Source of the DNA: Luteimonas_C sp035250245
Lineage (GTDB): Bacteria; Pseudomonadota; Gammaproteobacteria; Xanthomonadales; Xanthomonadaceae
Assembly: GCA_035250245.1 (NCBI GenBank)
Contig: DATFFH010000084.1
Span: 1-64,000 of the forward strand
Reading direction: 5' to 3'
DNA length: 64,000 bases
The notes under the pieces are model-generated. The model was not told the DNA's origin. It ran no database searches and saw nothing but the letters and a program-made list of their open reading frames with translations. The stretch's first letter is position 1, and each line of letters begins with the position of its first letter. A program made the translations under genes and the position numbers. This document shows, piece after piece, positions 10,618 through 18,890 of the stretch.

Positions 10618-10670
10618 GCTGCGTGCTCCGAATTGCCTATTCCGAGTCTACGCCGCCGCTGTTGCTTTTC

Positions 10671-10753
10671 GTAGGAGCGGCTTTAGCCGCGAGCTCTTTC
10701 CATCAGATCGCGTTGGCGTGTGAGAAAGAGCTCGCGGCTAAAGCCGCTCCTAC
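10671..10753. repeat. GTAG-headed palindromic repeat pair, family A
   Basis: Inverted pair of family A units between oxyR (3' end) and the start of the DJ-1 gene. Left GTAGGAGCGG, right CGCTCCTAC, with a spacer of about 30 bp. Confidence 0.9.
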
Positions 10754-10770
10754 GAAAAGCAGAGCATCGC

Positions 10771-11703
10771 TCAGGAACGTTTAATTGCACCCAGATCCGG
10801 CCGCGGTGTGAACAACTCCGCCGGTAGTTCACGGAACACGTCGGCCAAGCGCTGCAGGAACTCGTGCATCGCCGAACTCTTCCGCCACACCAGCGCGATC
10901 CGCCGGCTGGGCTGCGAATCGCGGAAGCCGAGCAGGTGAATGCTTTCCGAACGCGCTACCGGCGGCTTGATCGCCAGCGTCGGCAGCAAGGTCACGCCGA
11001 CGTCGGCGGCCACCATCTGCCGCAGCGTTTCCAGGCTTGTCGCCTGGAAACCGGTTTTTTCGCCGGCGCCGGACAGACGGCACACGTCCAGAGCCTGGTC
11101 GCGCATGCAATGGCCGTCTTCAAGCAGCAGCAAGCGCTGGTCGGCCAGTTCATTCAGCGCCAGGCTGTCGCGCTTGGCGAGCGGATGATGCTCGGGCACC
11201 GCCAGCAGGAAGGGTTCCTCGAACAGGAATTCGGTGTGCAATTGCTCGTCGTGCACCGGTAGCGCCAGCAATCCCGCGTCGAGCTTGCCTTCGCGCAGGC
11301 GCGACAGCAGCACATCGCTCTTTTCTTCCACCAGCAGCAGTTCCAGCCGCGGGAAGCGCTTGCGAATGCGCGGCACCACGTGCGGCAACAGATACGGGCC
11401 GAGCGTGGGGAAGACGCCGAGACGGATCGTGCCGGCTTCGGGATCCTGGCTGCGCCGCGCCGATTCCTTCATTTGCTCGACTTCGGCGACGATCCGGCGC
11501 GCGCGTTCGGCGATGTCGCGCCCGGCCGGCGTCAGCATGGCTTGGCGCGGCGCGCGCTCGATCAAGGTCACGCCGAGTTCTTCCTCCAGCTTGCGCACCT
11601 GGGTGGAGAGCGTCGGCTGGCTGACGAAGCACGCTTCCGCCGCTCGCCCGAAATGCTTGTGGTCGGCGAGGGCGACGAAATAGCGGAGGTCACGCAGATT
11701 CAT
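10771..11703 (-). CDS. oxyR: Hydrogen peroxide-sensing LysR-type regulator OxyR
   Basis: This 310-residue LysR-family protein has an N-terminal winged helix (MNLRDLRYFVALADHKHFGR, with the HTH at about residues 18-37) and a C-terminal sensor domain. The redox pair sits in DGHCMRDQALDVC at Cys199 and Cys208, the same numbers as in E. coli OxyR, so disulfide activation by peroxide is expected. It is divergent from ahpC, and an OxyR-type half site lies only 7 nt from its own ATG. That arrangement suggests autorepression together with activation of ahpC. Confidence 0.96.
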   Translation of the reverse strand: MNLRDLRYFVALADHKHFGRAAEACFVSQPTLSTQVRKLEEELGVTLIERAPRQAMLTPAGRDIAERARRIVAEVEQMKESARRSQDPEAGTIRLGVFPTLGPYLLPHVVPRIRKRFPRLELLLVEEKSDVLLSRLREGKLDAGLLALPVHDEQLHTEFLFEEPFLLAVPEHHPLAKRDSLALNELADQRLLLLEDGHCMRDQALDVCRLSGAGEKTGFQATSLETLRQMVAADVGVTLLPTLAIKPPVARSESIHLLGFRDSQPSRRIALVWRKSSAMHEFLQRLADVFRELPAELFTPRPDLGAIKRS

Positions 11704-11710
11704 GATTTCG

Positions 11711-11725
11711 ATAGTTTACATCTAT
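11711..11725. promoter_or_regulatory. OxyR-type binding half site
   Basis: ATAGTTTACATCTAT fits every fixed position of the known OxyR element ATAGnTnnnAnCTAT. A second, much weaker half (about 11733-11747) would follow after the expected 7-bp spacer and ends exactly at the ahpC -35 box. It lies between the divergent oxyR and ahpC starts. Confidence 0.8.
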
Positions 11726-11747
11726 CATTATCATTTAAACAATCGGC

Positions 11748-11776
11748 TTGATGAATCGATGCTGCGGCGCAATAAT
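11748..11776 (+). promoter_or_regulatory. Predicted sigma-70 promoter of ahpC
   Basis: TTGATG (11748-11753) and AATAAT (11771-11776) are separated by 17 bp, upstream of the ahpC start at 11842. The OxyR site abuts the -35 box, the usual geometry for activation. A strong AGGAG ribosome site lies at 11831-11835. Confidence 0.65.
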
Positions 11777-11841
11777 GTGCCCATCGAGCCGCTGGACATC
11801 GCAGGCTTTCCGTTTTTACCCTCACCACCCAGGAGCGACCC

Positions 11842-12381
11842 ATGCTGACCGTTGGCGACAAGCTGCCCACCTTCAAGTTGAAGGCCACCGTTTCCACCGA
11901 CCTCAACAACGCCTTCGCGGATATCGACAACGATACCTACAAGGGCAAGTGGCTGGTCCTGTTCTTCTATCCGAAGGATTTCACCTTCGTCTGCCCGACC
12001 GAGATCGCCGGCTTCGCCGCGCAGAACCAGGCCTTCCTGGACCGCGACGCGCAGCTGTTGACCGGCAGCACCGACAGCGAGTTCGTGCATCACGCCTGGC
12101 GCACCCACCACAAGGATCTGGCCAACCTGCCGTTCCCGATGCTGGCCGACATCAAGCGCGAGTTCACCAGCGCGCTCGGCATCCTGGACAAGAACGAAGG
12201 CGTGGCCCAGCGCGCGACCTTCATCGTCGATCCGGACGGCATTATTCGTTTTGTGTACGTGACCGACCTGTCGGTCGGCCGCAGCCCGGAAGAAGTGCTG
12301 CGCGTGCTCGACGCGCTGCAGACCGACGAGCTGTGCCCGTGCAACTGGAAGCAGGGCGACGACACCCTCAAGGCTGCCTGA
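11842..12381 (+). CDS. ahpC: Alkyl hydroperoxide reductase (peroxiredoxin) AhpC
   Basis: This 179-residue cytoplasmic peroxiredoxin reduces peroxides. The peroxidatic Cys51 is in DFTFVCPTE. The C-terminus reads ELCPCNWKQGD, with Cys165 and Cys167 where E. coli AhpC has a single resolving Cys (VCPAKW). No ahpF is nearby; the next gene is ahpD, so reduction probably passes through AhpD. The promoter region carries an OxyR site. An intrinsic terminator follows the gene. Confidence 0.95.
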   Translation: MLTVGDKLPTFKLKATVSTDLNNAFADIDNDTYKGKWLVLFFYPKDFTFVCPTEIAGFAAQNQAFLDRDAQLLTGSTDSEFVHHAWRTHHKDLANLPFPMLADIKREFTSALGILDKNEGVAQRATFIVDPDGIIRFVYVTDLSVGRSPEEVLRVLDALQTDELCPCNWKQGDDTLKAA

Positions 12382-12438
12382 TTCGGGCCTTCGTTTAGAT
12401 TCCGCCGCGTTCCCCCCTCCCTCGCGTCGGCGGAATCC

Positions 12439-12471
12439 CGAAGGCGGCCTCATGGCCGCCTTCGTTTTTTT
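12439..12471 (+). terminator. Rho-independent terminator after ahpC
   Basis: GAAGGCGGCC, a short CAT loop, then GGCCGCCTTC followed by seven T residues. It lies between ahpC and ahpD, so ahpD expression may depend on read-through or on its own promoter. Confidence 0.88.
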
Positions 12472-12563
12472 CGCATGATCGTCCCTGATCAAGAGCCCGC
12501 ACGTCCTTGTGCGGACTTTCCAATGCAACGGCATCGCATCAGACGGTGTCGCGGAGTTTTGAA

Positions 12564-13097
12564 ATGAGCCTTTCCGACCTGCGCAACCAGCTTCCCGAAT
12601 ACGCCAAAGACCTCAAGCTCAACCTGGACAGCGTGCTGTCCGGCCCGGGTTCGCCCGGCATCGACGCCAAGCAGATCCGCGTGGTCGCGCTGGCCTGCGC
12701 CATCGCTTCGCGCCATGCGCCGTTGGTGCGCGCGGTCGAAGCTTTCTCCGCCGAGCAGTTGTCGCCCGAGGAGATCGCCGGCGCCAAGGCCGCTGCCGCG
12801 ATCATGGCGATGAACAACATCTACTACCGCGCCACCCATCTCATCCACAACGACGAGTACGGCAAGCTCCGCGCCGGGCTGCGCATGAACGTGATGGGCA
12901 ACCCCGGCGTGGACAAGGTCACTTTCGAACTCGCTTCGCTGGCGGTGTCGGCGATCAACGGCTGCGGCGCGTGCCTGGATTCGCACGAACGCACCCTGCG
13001 CCAGCACGAAGTCAGCGCGCAGGGCGTGCAGAGCGCGCTGAAGATCGCCGCGGTGATCCATGCGGTCGCGGTGACGCTGGAGCAATCCGCGGGCTGA
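12564..13097 (+). CDS. ahpD: Alkyl hydroperoxidase AhpD
   Basis: This 177-residue all-helical protein has the AhpD CxxC motif at Cys134 and Cys137 (NGCGACLDSHE), with the conserved His at 141 and upstream acidic residues. In the known system it shuttles reducing equivalents to AhpC and has weak peroxidase activity of its own. It lies 182 nt after ahpC with a terminator between them. The ATG at 12564 is chosen because MSLSDLRNQLPEYAKDLKLN is the typical family N-terminus. Confidence 0.94.
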   Translation: MSLSDLRNQLPEYAKDLKLNLDSVLSGPGSPGIDAKQIRVVALACAIASRHAPLVRAVEAFSAEQLSPEEIAGAKAAAAIMAMNNIYYRATHLIHNDEYGKLRAGLRMNVMGNPGVDKVTFELASLAVSAINGCGACLDSHERTLRQHEVSAQGVQSALKIAAVIHAVAVTLEQSAG

Positions 13098-13108
13098 TCC
13101 TCGCTGTG

Positions 13109-13333
13109 GTAGAGCAGGGCTTGCCCCGCTACATTCGCTTTTGCCTGTGTAGAGCGGAGCTTGCTCCGCTGCTCTTGTGGGAGCGGCTTCAGCCGCGAGC
13201 TTTTTCCCGCCGAGCGATGTGATCTGAAAGGAAAGAGCTCGCGGCTGAAGCCGCTCCTACAAGAGAGCAAAAGCAGCGGAGCAAGCTCCGCTCTACACAG
13301 GCAGGGCAAGAGCAGCGGGCAGCCCCGCTCTAC
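13109..13333. repeat. Triple-nested GTAG-headed palindromic repeats
   Basis: Three inverted pairs sit inside one another. The outer pair is 13109-13130 and 13312-13333 (GTAGAGCAGGGCTTGCCCCG and its inverse). The middle pair, family B, is 13149-13172 and 13273-13296 (GTAGAGCGGAGCTTGCTCCG). The inner pair, family A, is 13177-13260. This fills most of the 326-bp gap between ahpD and the aminopeptidase gene. The order suggests successive insertion of one element into another. No gene is seen here. Confidence 0.88.
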
Positions 13334-13423
13334 GAAGCGAGCCGGCCTCGTCCGGGACTTTCGTCATGGGCCGCCGCGGGCACCGGCTGGTTATCCTCGG
13401 GGATCGACCTGGGGAGACCTCCG

Positions 13424-16105
13424 ATGCGCCCGATCCGTTCCACGCTGCTCGCTTCCGCCTTGCTGCTCGCTACCGGCCTGGCTCACGCCGCCGATCCCGA
13501 AGTGCCCCGCGGCCCGCTGCCGCGCACGGTGGTGCCCTCGCTGGTCAAACTGGAACTCAAGCTCGATCCCAAACAGGCCCGCTTCAGCGGCAACACGCGG
13601 ATCGAAGCCAAGGTCGCCAAAGAAACCAGCACGATCTGGATGCACGGCCGCGATCTGAAGATCGGCAAGGCCGAGGCGATCGTCGGCGGCAAGCGCATCG
13701 CGCTGACCGCGGAGAACGCGGATGTTTCGGGCGTGTTGAAACTGAGCGCCGCCGAAAAGATTCCCGCCGGCGACGCCGTGATCGAAATCGCTTACGAGGC
13801 GCCGTTCGGCGAATTGCAGGGCGCTTACCGGGTCAAGCCGGACGGCAGCGACTACATCGTCACCCAAATGGAACCGCTGGGCGCGCGCAACACCTTCCCC
13901 GGTTTCGACGAACCCAGCTTCAAGCAGCCCTGGGACATCACCCTGATCGTTCCCGAGAACGACGTCGCCGTCGCCAATAGCGCCGAAACCAAGACCGAAA
14001 AGCTCGGCGACGGCTGGAAGAAGGTGACTTTCGATCGCACCGAAGCGCTGCCCAGCTATCTGATCGCGTTCGCGGTCGGTCCGTGGGACGTGCCGGTCGG
14101 CCCGGACATCGCGCCGAACGGCTCGCGCACCGCGCCGATCAAGCTGCGCGGCATCGCGGCCAAGGGCCAGGGCGGCAAGATGAAGTATTCGCTGGAGAAC
14201 ACGCCGGCGATCGTGCACGCGCTGGAAGATTATTTCGGCATTCCGTATCCGTTCGACAAGCTCGACAACGTCGCTGCGCCGGATTTCTGGGCGGGCGCGA
14301 TGGAGAACGCGGGCCTGATCGTCTACCGCGACAGCCTGATGTTCGTCGACGAGAAGTCGGCCGTCGGCCAGCGCCAGGGCTATTGGGGCGTCAGCGCGCA
14401 CGAACTCGCGCACCAATGGTTCGGCGATCTGGTGACGATGAAGTGGTGGGACGATTTGTGGCTGAACGAAGCCTTCGCCACCTGGATGGGCAACAAGATC
14501 ACCGGGCAGCTGCAGCCGCAGTTCCACACCGACCGCGGCATCCTGGAAGGCGGCCTGGGCGCGATGGGCGCCGACAGCCTGGCCAGCACGCGCCGCATCC
14601 ATGAGCCGATCCACGATTTCACCCAGATCCAGTCCGCGTTCGACGGCATCACCTACCAGAAGGGCGGGGCGGTGCTGGCGATGTTCGAGAACTACGTCGG
14701 CCCGACCCAGTTCCGCGACGGCGTGCGTAACTATTTGAAAAAGCACTCGCGCGGCAACGCGACCAGCGCCGACCTGATCGCCGCGGTCGCCGCGCAAAGC
14801 CAGGACACCGCGGCGGTGGATGCCGCGTTCAAGAGCTACATCGACCAGCCGGGCGTGCCGTTCCTGAAGATCGACGTGGATTGCGGCAAGGGCAAGCCGG
14901 TGCTGACCCTGCAGCAGCAGCGTTATCTGCCGATCGGCTCGACCGCCAGCGCGGACCAGTCCTGGGGCATCCCGCTCAGCGTGCGCTACGCCGACGGCGG
15001 CCAGGTGCGCGAAGAGAAGGGCATCATCAGCGGTAAGCAGGCGCGCTTCGAATTGAAACAGGCGCAGTCCTGCCCGACCTGGGTGATGCCGAACGCTCAC
15101 GGCGCCGGCTATTACCGCTTCGCTTTGACGCCGAAGTGGCAGCAGTCGTTGTCCGGCGCCTTCGCCCAACTCGATGAGCGCGAACAGCGCGTTTACGCCG
15201 ATTCGGTGACGTCGGCCTACGGTGCCGGCGCGCTGACGCCGTCGCAGCTGCTGGCGGCGCTGCCGCAGTTCGTCGGCGCGCCCGTGCGCCAGACCGCGAT
15301 CGCCGGCATGTACAACCTGAAGTGGATGGAAGAGCAACTGCTGAGCGACGAAAAGGCGCGTGCCGAGTTCCGCACTTCCGCCGCCGACATCTACCGTCCG
15401 CGCCTGCAGCAACTCGGTTTCGAGCCCAAGGACGGCGAGAGCGACGATGACCGCATTCTGCGCGGTAACCTGGTCGCCTTCTTCGCCGGCGGTTTCAAGG
15501 ACACGGCGGTGCGCGCCGAACTCAACAAGCGCGGCCGCGCCGTGCTGGGCTTGGACGGCGACGGCAAGCTGAATCCCGATGCGGTGGCCAAGGACATCCG
15601 CGGCACGGCAATCTGGGTGGCGGTGCAGGAAGGCGGCAAGCCGGCGTTCGACGCGGCCGAAAAGCACTTCCGCGCCAGCCAGGATCCGGTGCTGCGCAGC
15701 CAGCTGCTGGGCGGTCTGGGCAACGCCACCGATCCGCAACTCGCCGAGCGCGCGCGCGGCCTGGTGTTCGAGAAGGGTTTGCTCCGCCGCAATGAGATTT
15801 TCGCCCTGGTCGGCGAGCAGACCAACGACAAGGCGTTGCGTCCCGGTCTGCGGCAGTGGGTGGATTCGCACTTCTCCGAACTGGAAGCCAAGCTGGCCCC
15901 GGCCGGCGCGGCGCTGGTGAACCTGTACTCGGCCGGCATGTGCAGCTCGCAGGAAGCGAGCGAAGTGGAAAGCAAGTTCGGCGAACGCATGAAGACCATC
16001 GAAGGCGGCCCGCTGGAGTTGAAGCAGACCGCCGAGGGCATCCGCCTGTGCGAAGCCGGCAAGAAGGCGCGCGCCGGGCAGCCGCTGCAGTTCGCCAAGA
16101 AATAA
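13424..16105 (+). CDS. Exported M1-family aminopeptidase
   Basis: This 893-residue zinc metallopeptidase removes N-terminal residues from peptides. A signal peptide (MRPIRSTLLASALLLATGLA, ending HAADPE) marks it as periplasmic or secreted. The N-terminal beta saddle is followed by the GAMEN exopeptidase motif at 291-295, the zinc motif HELAH at 326-330 and the third ligand Glu349 (WLNEAF). A long C-terminal ERAP1-like helical domain completes the family layout. The export signal separates it from cytosolic PepN. An intrinsic terminator follows. Confidence 0.94.
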   Translation: MRPIRSTLLASALLLATGLAHAADPEVPRGPLPRTVVPSLVKLELKLDPKQARFSGNTRIEAKVAKETSTIWMHGRDLKIGKAEAIVGGKRIALTAENADVSGVLKLSAAEKIPAGDAVIEIAYEAPFGELQGAYRVKPDGSDYIVTQMEPLGARNTFPGFDEPSFKQPWDITLIVPENDVAVANSAETKTEKLGDGWKKVTFDRTEALPSYLIAFAVGPWDVPVGPDIAPNGSRTAPIKLRGIAAKGQGGKMKYSLENTPAIVHALEDYFGIPYPFDKLDNVAAPDFWAGAMENAGLIVYRDSLMFVDEKSAVGQRQGYWGVSAHELAHQWFGDLVTMKWWDDLWLNEAFATWMGNKITGQLQPQFHTDRGILEGGLGAMGADSLASTRRIHEPIHDFTQIQSAFDGITYQKGGAVLAMFENYVGPTQFRDGVRNYLKKHSRGNATSADLIAAVAAQSQDTAAVDAAFKSYIDQPGVPFLKIDVDCGKGKPVLTLQQQRYLPIGSTASADQSWGIPLSVRYADGGQVREEKGIISGKQARFELKQAQSCPTWVMPNAHGAGYYRFALTPKWQQSLSGAFAQLDEREQRVYADSVTSAYGAGALTPSQLLAALPQFVGAPVRQTAIAGMYNLKWMEEQLLSDEKARAEFRTSAADIYRPRLQQLGFEPKDGESDDDRILRGNLVAFFAGGFKDTAVRAELNKRGRAVLGLDGDGKLNPDAVAKDIRGTAIWVAVQEGGKPAFDAAEKHFRASQDPVLRSQLLGGLGNATDPQLAERARGLVFEKGLLRRNEIFALVGEQTNDKALRPGLRQWVDSHFSELEAKLAPAGAALVNLYSAGMCSSQEASEVESKFGERMKTIEGGPLELKQTAEGIRLCEAGKKARAGQPLQFAKK

Positions 16106-16165
16106 GGCTCGCGGCCGGATCCGCCGTCCTCGTCGGCGGCGGATCCGGTTCTAGCGACTTTGACC

Positions 16166-16193
16166 AAAGCGCGGAATGTCTCCGCGCTTTTTT
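16166..16193 (+). terminator. Rho-independent terminator after the M1 aminopeptidase
   Basis: AAAGCGCGGA, a 5-nt loop, TCCGCGCTTT and a run of T residues. It directly precedes a family A repeat. Confidence 0.88.
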
Positions 16194-16200
16194 GCTTTTC

Positions 16201-16288
16201 GTAGGAGCGGCTTTAGCCGCGAGCTTTCGCTGAAATCGCGGCAATGTCGCGACTTGGAGGAAAAGCTCGCGGCTAAAGCCGCTCCTAC
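16201..16288. repeat. GTAG-headed palindromic repeat pair, family A
   Basis: Inverted family A pair between the aminopeptidase terminator and prmC. Left GTAGGAGCGGCTTTAGCCGC, right arm ending CTAC. Confidence 0.9.
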
Positions 16289-16330
16289 GAAAAGCGGAGC
16301 GAAAGCGGCGGCTTGCGGCTACGATGGGCC

Positions 16331-17170
16331 ATGACCGCTTCGCCGACCTCCGTAGACCAAGCCTTGCGCGCCGCGCGGATGCGCATCGACGCCGCGGATG
16401 CGGAGCTCTTGTTGTTGCACGCTCTTGGCCGCCGCGAGCGCGCCTGGCTGTTCGCGCATGCCGGCGACGCTTTGCCCGCCGAAGCGTCGGAGCGTTTCGA
16501 ATCGCTGCTGTCGCGGCGCGAACGTGGCGAGCCGGTGGCCTATCTGCTGGGCCGCCGCGGCTTTTGGACGCTGGATCTGGAAGTGACGCCCGCGACCCTG
16601 ATTCCGCGCTCTGAAACCGAATTGCTGGTCGAGCAGGCGCTGATGCGCATTCCTGCCGGCAGTGCGGCCCGGATCGCCGATTTGGGCACCGGTAGCGGCG
16701 CCATCGCGTTGGCGATCGCGACGGAGCGCCCGCTGACCCAGATGATCGCCACCGACGCCAGCCGGGCGGCCTTGGACGTGGCGCAAGCCAATGCGGCGGC
16801 GCACGAAATTGGCAACGTCGAATTCCGTCTCGGCGATTGGTGGGCGCCGCTCGCGGGCGAGCGTTTCGACCTGGTCGTCAGCAATCCGCCCTACATCGCT
16901 CAGGCCGATCCGCACCTGGGCCAAGGCGATTTGCGCTTCGAGCCGCACGCCGCGCTGGCTTCGGGCGTAGATGGTTTGGATGCGATCCGCGTCATCGTCG
17001 CCTGCGCGCCGGAGCACCTGCACGCGGGCGGCTGGTTATTGTTGGAGCACGGCTGGGAGCAGGGCACCGCGGTGCGCGATCTGCTGCGTGCGGCCGGCTT
17101 CGTCGAAGTGGCCACCGTGCGCGATCTGGAGGATCGCGACCGCGTCACCTTGGGGCATCTGTCTTTGTAG
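16331..17170 (+). CDS. prmC: Release factor glutamine N5-methyltransferase
   Basis: This 279-residue SAM-dependent enzyme methylates the Gln of the GGQ motif in release factors. It has an N-terminal helical domain, a SAM loop DLGTGSG at 117-123 and the catalytic NPPY at 185-188. The ATG at 16331 gives the family N-terminus (MTASPTSVDQALRAARMRID). Its stop codon TAG (17168-17170) is part of the GTAG head of a palindromic repeat, so the repeat inserted at or created the end of the gene. The usual partner prfA lies far away at 55158. Confidence 0.94.
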   Translation: MTASPTSVDQALRAARMRIDAADAELLLLHALGRRERAWLFAHAGDALPAEASERFESLLSRRERGEPVAYLLGRRGFWTLDLEVTPATLIPRSETELLVEQALMRIPAGSAARIADLGTGSGAIALAIATERPLTQMIATDASRAALDVAQANAAAHEIGNVEFRLGDWWAPLAGERFDLVVSNPPYIAQADPHLGQGDLRFEPHAALASGVDGLDAIRVIVACAPEHLHAGGWLLLEHGWEQGTAVRDLLRAAGFVEVATVRDLEDRDRVTLGHLSL

Positions 17171-17400
17171 AGCGGAGCTTGCTCCGCTGCTTTTGATCGT
17201 CTCCTTCCCCTTCAAGGGGGTGAAGAGGAGCGTTTGCGAGCCGCAGGCTCGCGCGACGATGAACGCCATGCGCGCTGCGCATGGCAGGACAGGCCGGGAT
17301 GGGGATGGGTTTCATGTCGCGACGTTAACCCCATCCCCACCCAACCCTCCCCTTGAAGGGGAGGGCTTCAAGAAAAGCAGCGGAGCAAGCTCCGCTCTAC
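17167..17400. repeat. Family B repeat pair enclosing another inverted-repeat element
   Basis: The outer units GTAGAGCGGAGCTTGCTCCG (from 17167) and its inverse (to 17400) enclose about 185 bp. Inside are CTTCCCCTTCAAGGGG and its partner CCCTCCCCTTGAAGGGGAGG, plus GGGGATGGG facing CCCATCCCC. The inner block looks like a different palindromic element. The region fills most of the gap between prmC and pip, and no gene is seen. Confidence 0.8.
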
Positions 17401-17452
17401 AAAGCCGAAGCCGGCCGCTAGAATCGGGGTATCGATATTTTCGGAACACGCC

Positions 17453-18394
17453 ATGCGCGATCTTTACCCCGACATCGAACCCTACGACAGCGGCACGCTC
17501 AAGCTCGACGGCCGCCACACGATGTATTACGAGCAGTGCGGCAATCCGGACGGCAAGCCCGTGGTCCTGCTGCACGGCGGTCCCGGCGCCGGCTGCAGTC
17601 CGAAGATGCGTCGTTTCCACGATCCGAAAAAATACCGGATCGTGCTGTTCGACCAGCGCGGCAGCGGCCGTTCGACACCGCACGCGGACCTGGTCGACAA
17701 CACGACCTGGGATCTGGTGTCCGATATCGAGAAACTGCGCGAAAAACTCGGGATCGAGCGTTGGCAGGTGTTCGGCGGTTCCTGGGGCTCGACCCTGGCA
17801 CTGGCCTATGCCGAAACCCATCCGCAGCGCGTCACCGAACTGGTGCTGCGCGGCATCTTCATGCTGCGGCGCTGGGAGCTGGAGTGGTTTTACCAGGAAG
17901 GCGCCTCGCGCCTGTTCCCGGATGCGTGGGAGCACTATCTGGCGGCGATTCCAGCGGTGGAGCGCCACGATCTGATCTCCGCCTTCCATCGCCGGCTGAC
18001 CAGCGACGACGAAGCCACGCGCTTGGCGGCCGCGCGCGCCTGGAGCGTGTGGGAAGGCGCAACTTCGTTCCTGCACGTGGATGCGGATTTCGTCAGCGGC
18101 CACGAAGACGCCAAGTTCGCGCTCGCCTTCGCCCGCATCGAGAACCATTACTTCGTCAACGGCGGCTTCTTCGAAGTCGAAGACCAACTGCTGCGCGACG
18201 CGCACAAGATCGCCGACATCCCGGGCGTGATCGTGCACGGCCGCTACGACGTGGTTTGCCCGATCCAGAGCGCCTGGGAACTGCACAAGGCCTGGCCGAA
18301 GGCCAAGCTGGCGATCTCCCCGGCCTCCGGCCATTCGGCGTTCGAGCCCGAAAACGTCGACGCGCTGGTGCGCGCCACCGACGCGTTCGCCTGA
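17453..18394 (+). CDS. pip: Proline iminopeptidase
   Basis: This 313-residue alpha/beta hydrolase of family S33 releases N-terminal proline from peptides. The oxyanion segment HGGPGAG is at 41-47, the nucleophile elbow GGSWGS has Ser110, the acid is in HGRYDVVCP and the His is in SGHSAFE. It begins MRDLYPDIEPYDSG, typical of the family, and appears full length. The PhnA-like gene starts 11 nt after its stop, so the two are probably co-transcribed. Confidence 0.94.
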   Translation: MRDLYPDIEPYDSGTLKLDGRHTMYYEQCGNPDGKPVVLLHGGPGAGCSPKMRRFHDPKKYRIVLFDQRGSGRSTPHADLVDNTTWDLVSDIEKLREKLGIERWQVFGGSWGSTLALAYAETHPQRVTELVLRGIFMLRRWELEWFYQEGASRLFPDAWEHYLAAIPAVERHDLISAFHRRLTSDDEATRLAAARAWSVWEGATSFLHVDADFVSGHEDAKFALAFARIENHYFVNGGFFEVEDQLLRDAHKIADIPGVIVHGRYDVVCPIQSAWELHKAWPKAKLAISPASGHSAFEPENVDALVRATDAFA

Positions 18395-18405
18395 CGGAGC
18401 CATCG

Positions 18406-18633
18406 ATGACGGACGAGACTCCGAAGCCGAAAGACAGCAACGGCACCGTGTTGAACGAAGGCGATTCGGTCACCTTGATCAAGGACCTGAAGGTGAAAGG
18501 CACTTCGGTCACACTCAAGCGCGGCACGTTGATCAAGAACATCCGCTTGACCGACGACGAAGAAGAGATCGAATGCAACGCCGACAAGGTCAAGGGCCTG
18601 GTGCTGAAGACCTGTTTCCTGAAAAAGGCGTGA
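18406..18633 (+). CDS. PhnA-like domain protein (YjdM C-terminal type)
   Basis: This 75-residue protein matches the C-terminal PhnA domain: SNGTVLNEGDSVTLIKDLKV, then VTLKRGTLIKNIRLTDD and LKTCFLKK, an SH3-like beta barrel. It lacks the N-terminal zinc-ribbon half of full-length YjdM (about 110 residues). Despite its historical name the family has no proven phosphonate role. A GGAG site precedes the ATG, and it follows pip closely. Confidence 0.83.
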   Translation: MTDETPKPKDSNGTVLNEGDSVTLIKDLKVKGTSVTLKRGTLIKNIRLTDDEEEIECNADKVKGLVLKTCFLKKA

Positions 18634-18667
18634 TCGGCGTTTCTATAGGCCCGCGCTGCCGCTTTTC

Positions 18668-18751
18668 GTAGAGTCGAGCCTGCTCGACTGCTTTTCCGCT
18701 GCCTCGGCCTAACGGCAAAAAACAAGAGCAGTCGAGCAGGCTCGACTCTAC
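18668..18751. repeat. GTAG-headed palindromic repeat pair, family E
   Basis: GTAGAGTCGAGCCTGCTCGA on the left and its inverse ending CTCTAC on the right, with a spacer of about 35 bp. Family E recurs at 38084 and 63646. Confidence 0.9.
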
Positions 18752-18890
18752 GGTTTCGCGTCGCCGAACGCGGCCGCATACGTATTCTTGACTTCCCGGA
18801 TGCGAAAAAGGCCCAGAATCGGCCCGGCGCCGCCGTTTGCGCCGCCTTTCCGCACCGGTAAGCGGGCCTGGCCCGCGAGGAGTCGCCGCG

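Noticed and set aside
13109..13333. Possible CRISPR array
   Set aside because: The repeats are inverted pairs of different stem families with unequal spacers, not direct repeats with uniform spacers, and no cas genes are present.
13391..15871. 826-residue open frame on the minus strand
   Set aside because: Antisense to the M1 aminopeptidase, whose motifs are intact; low-complexity residue use.
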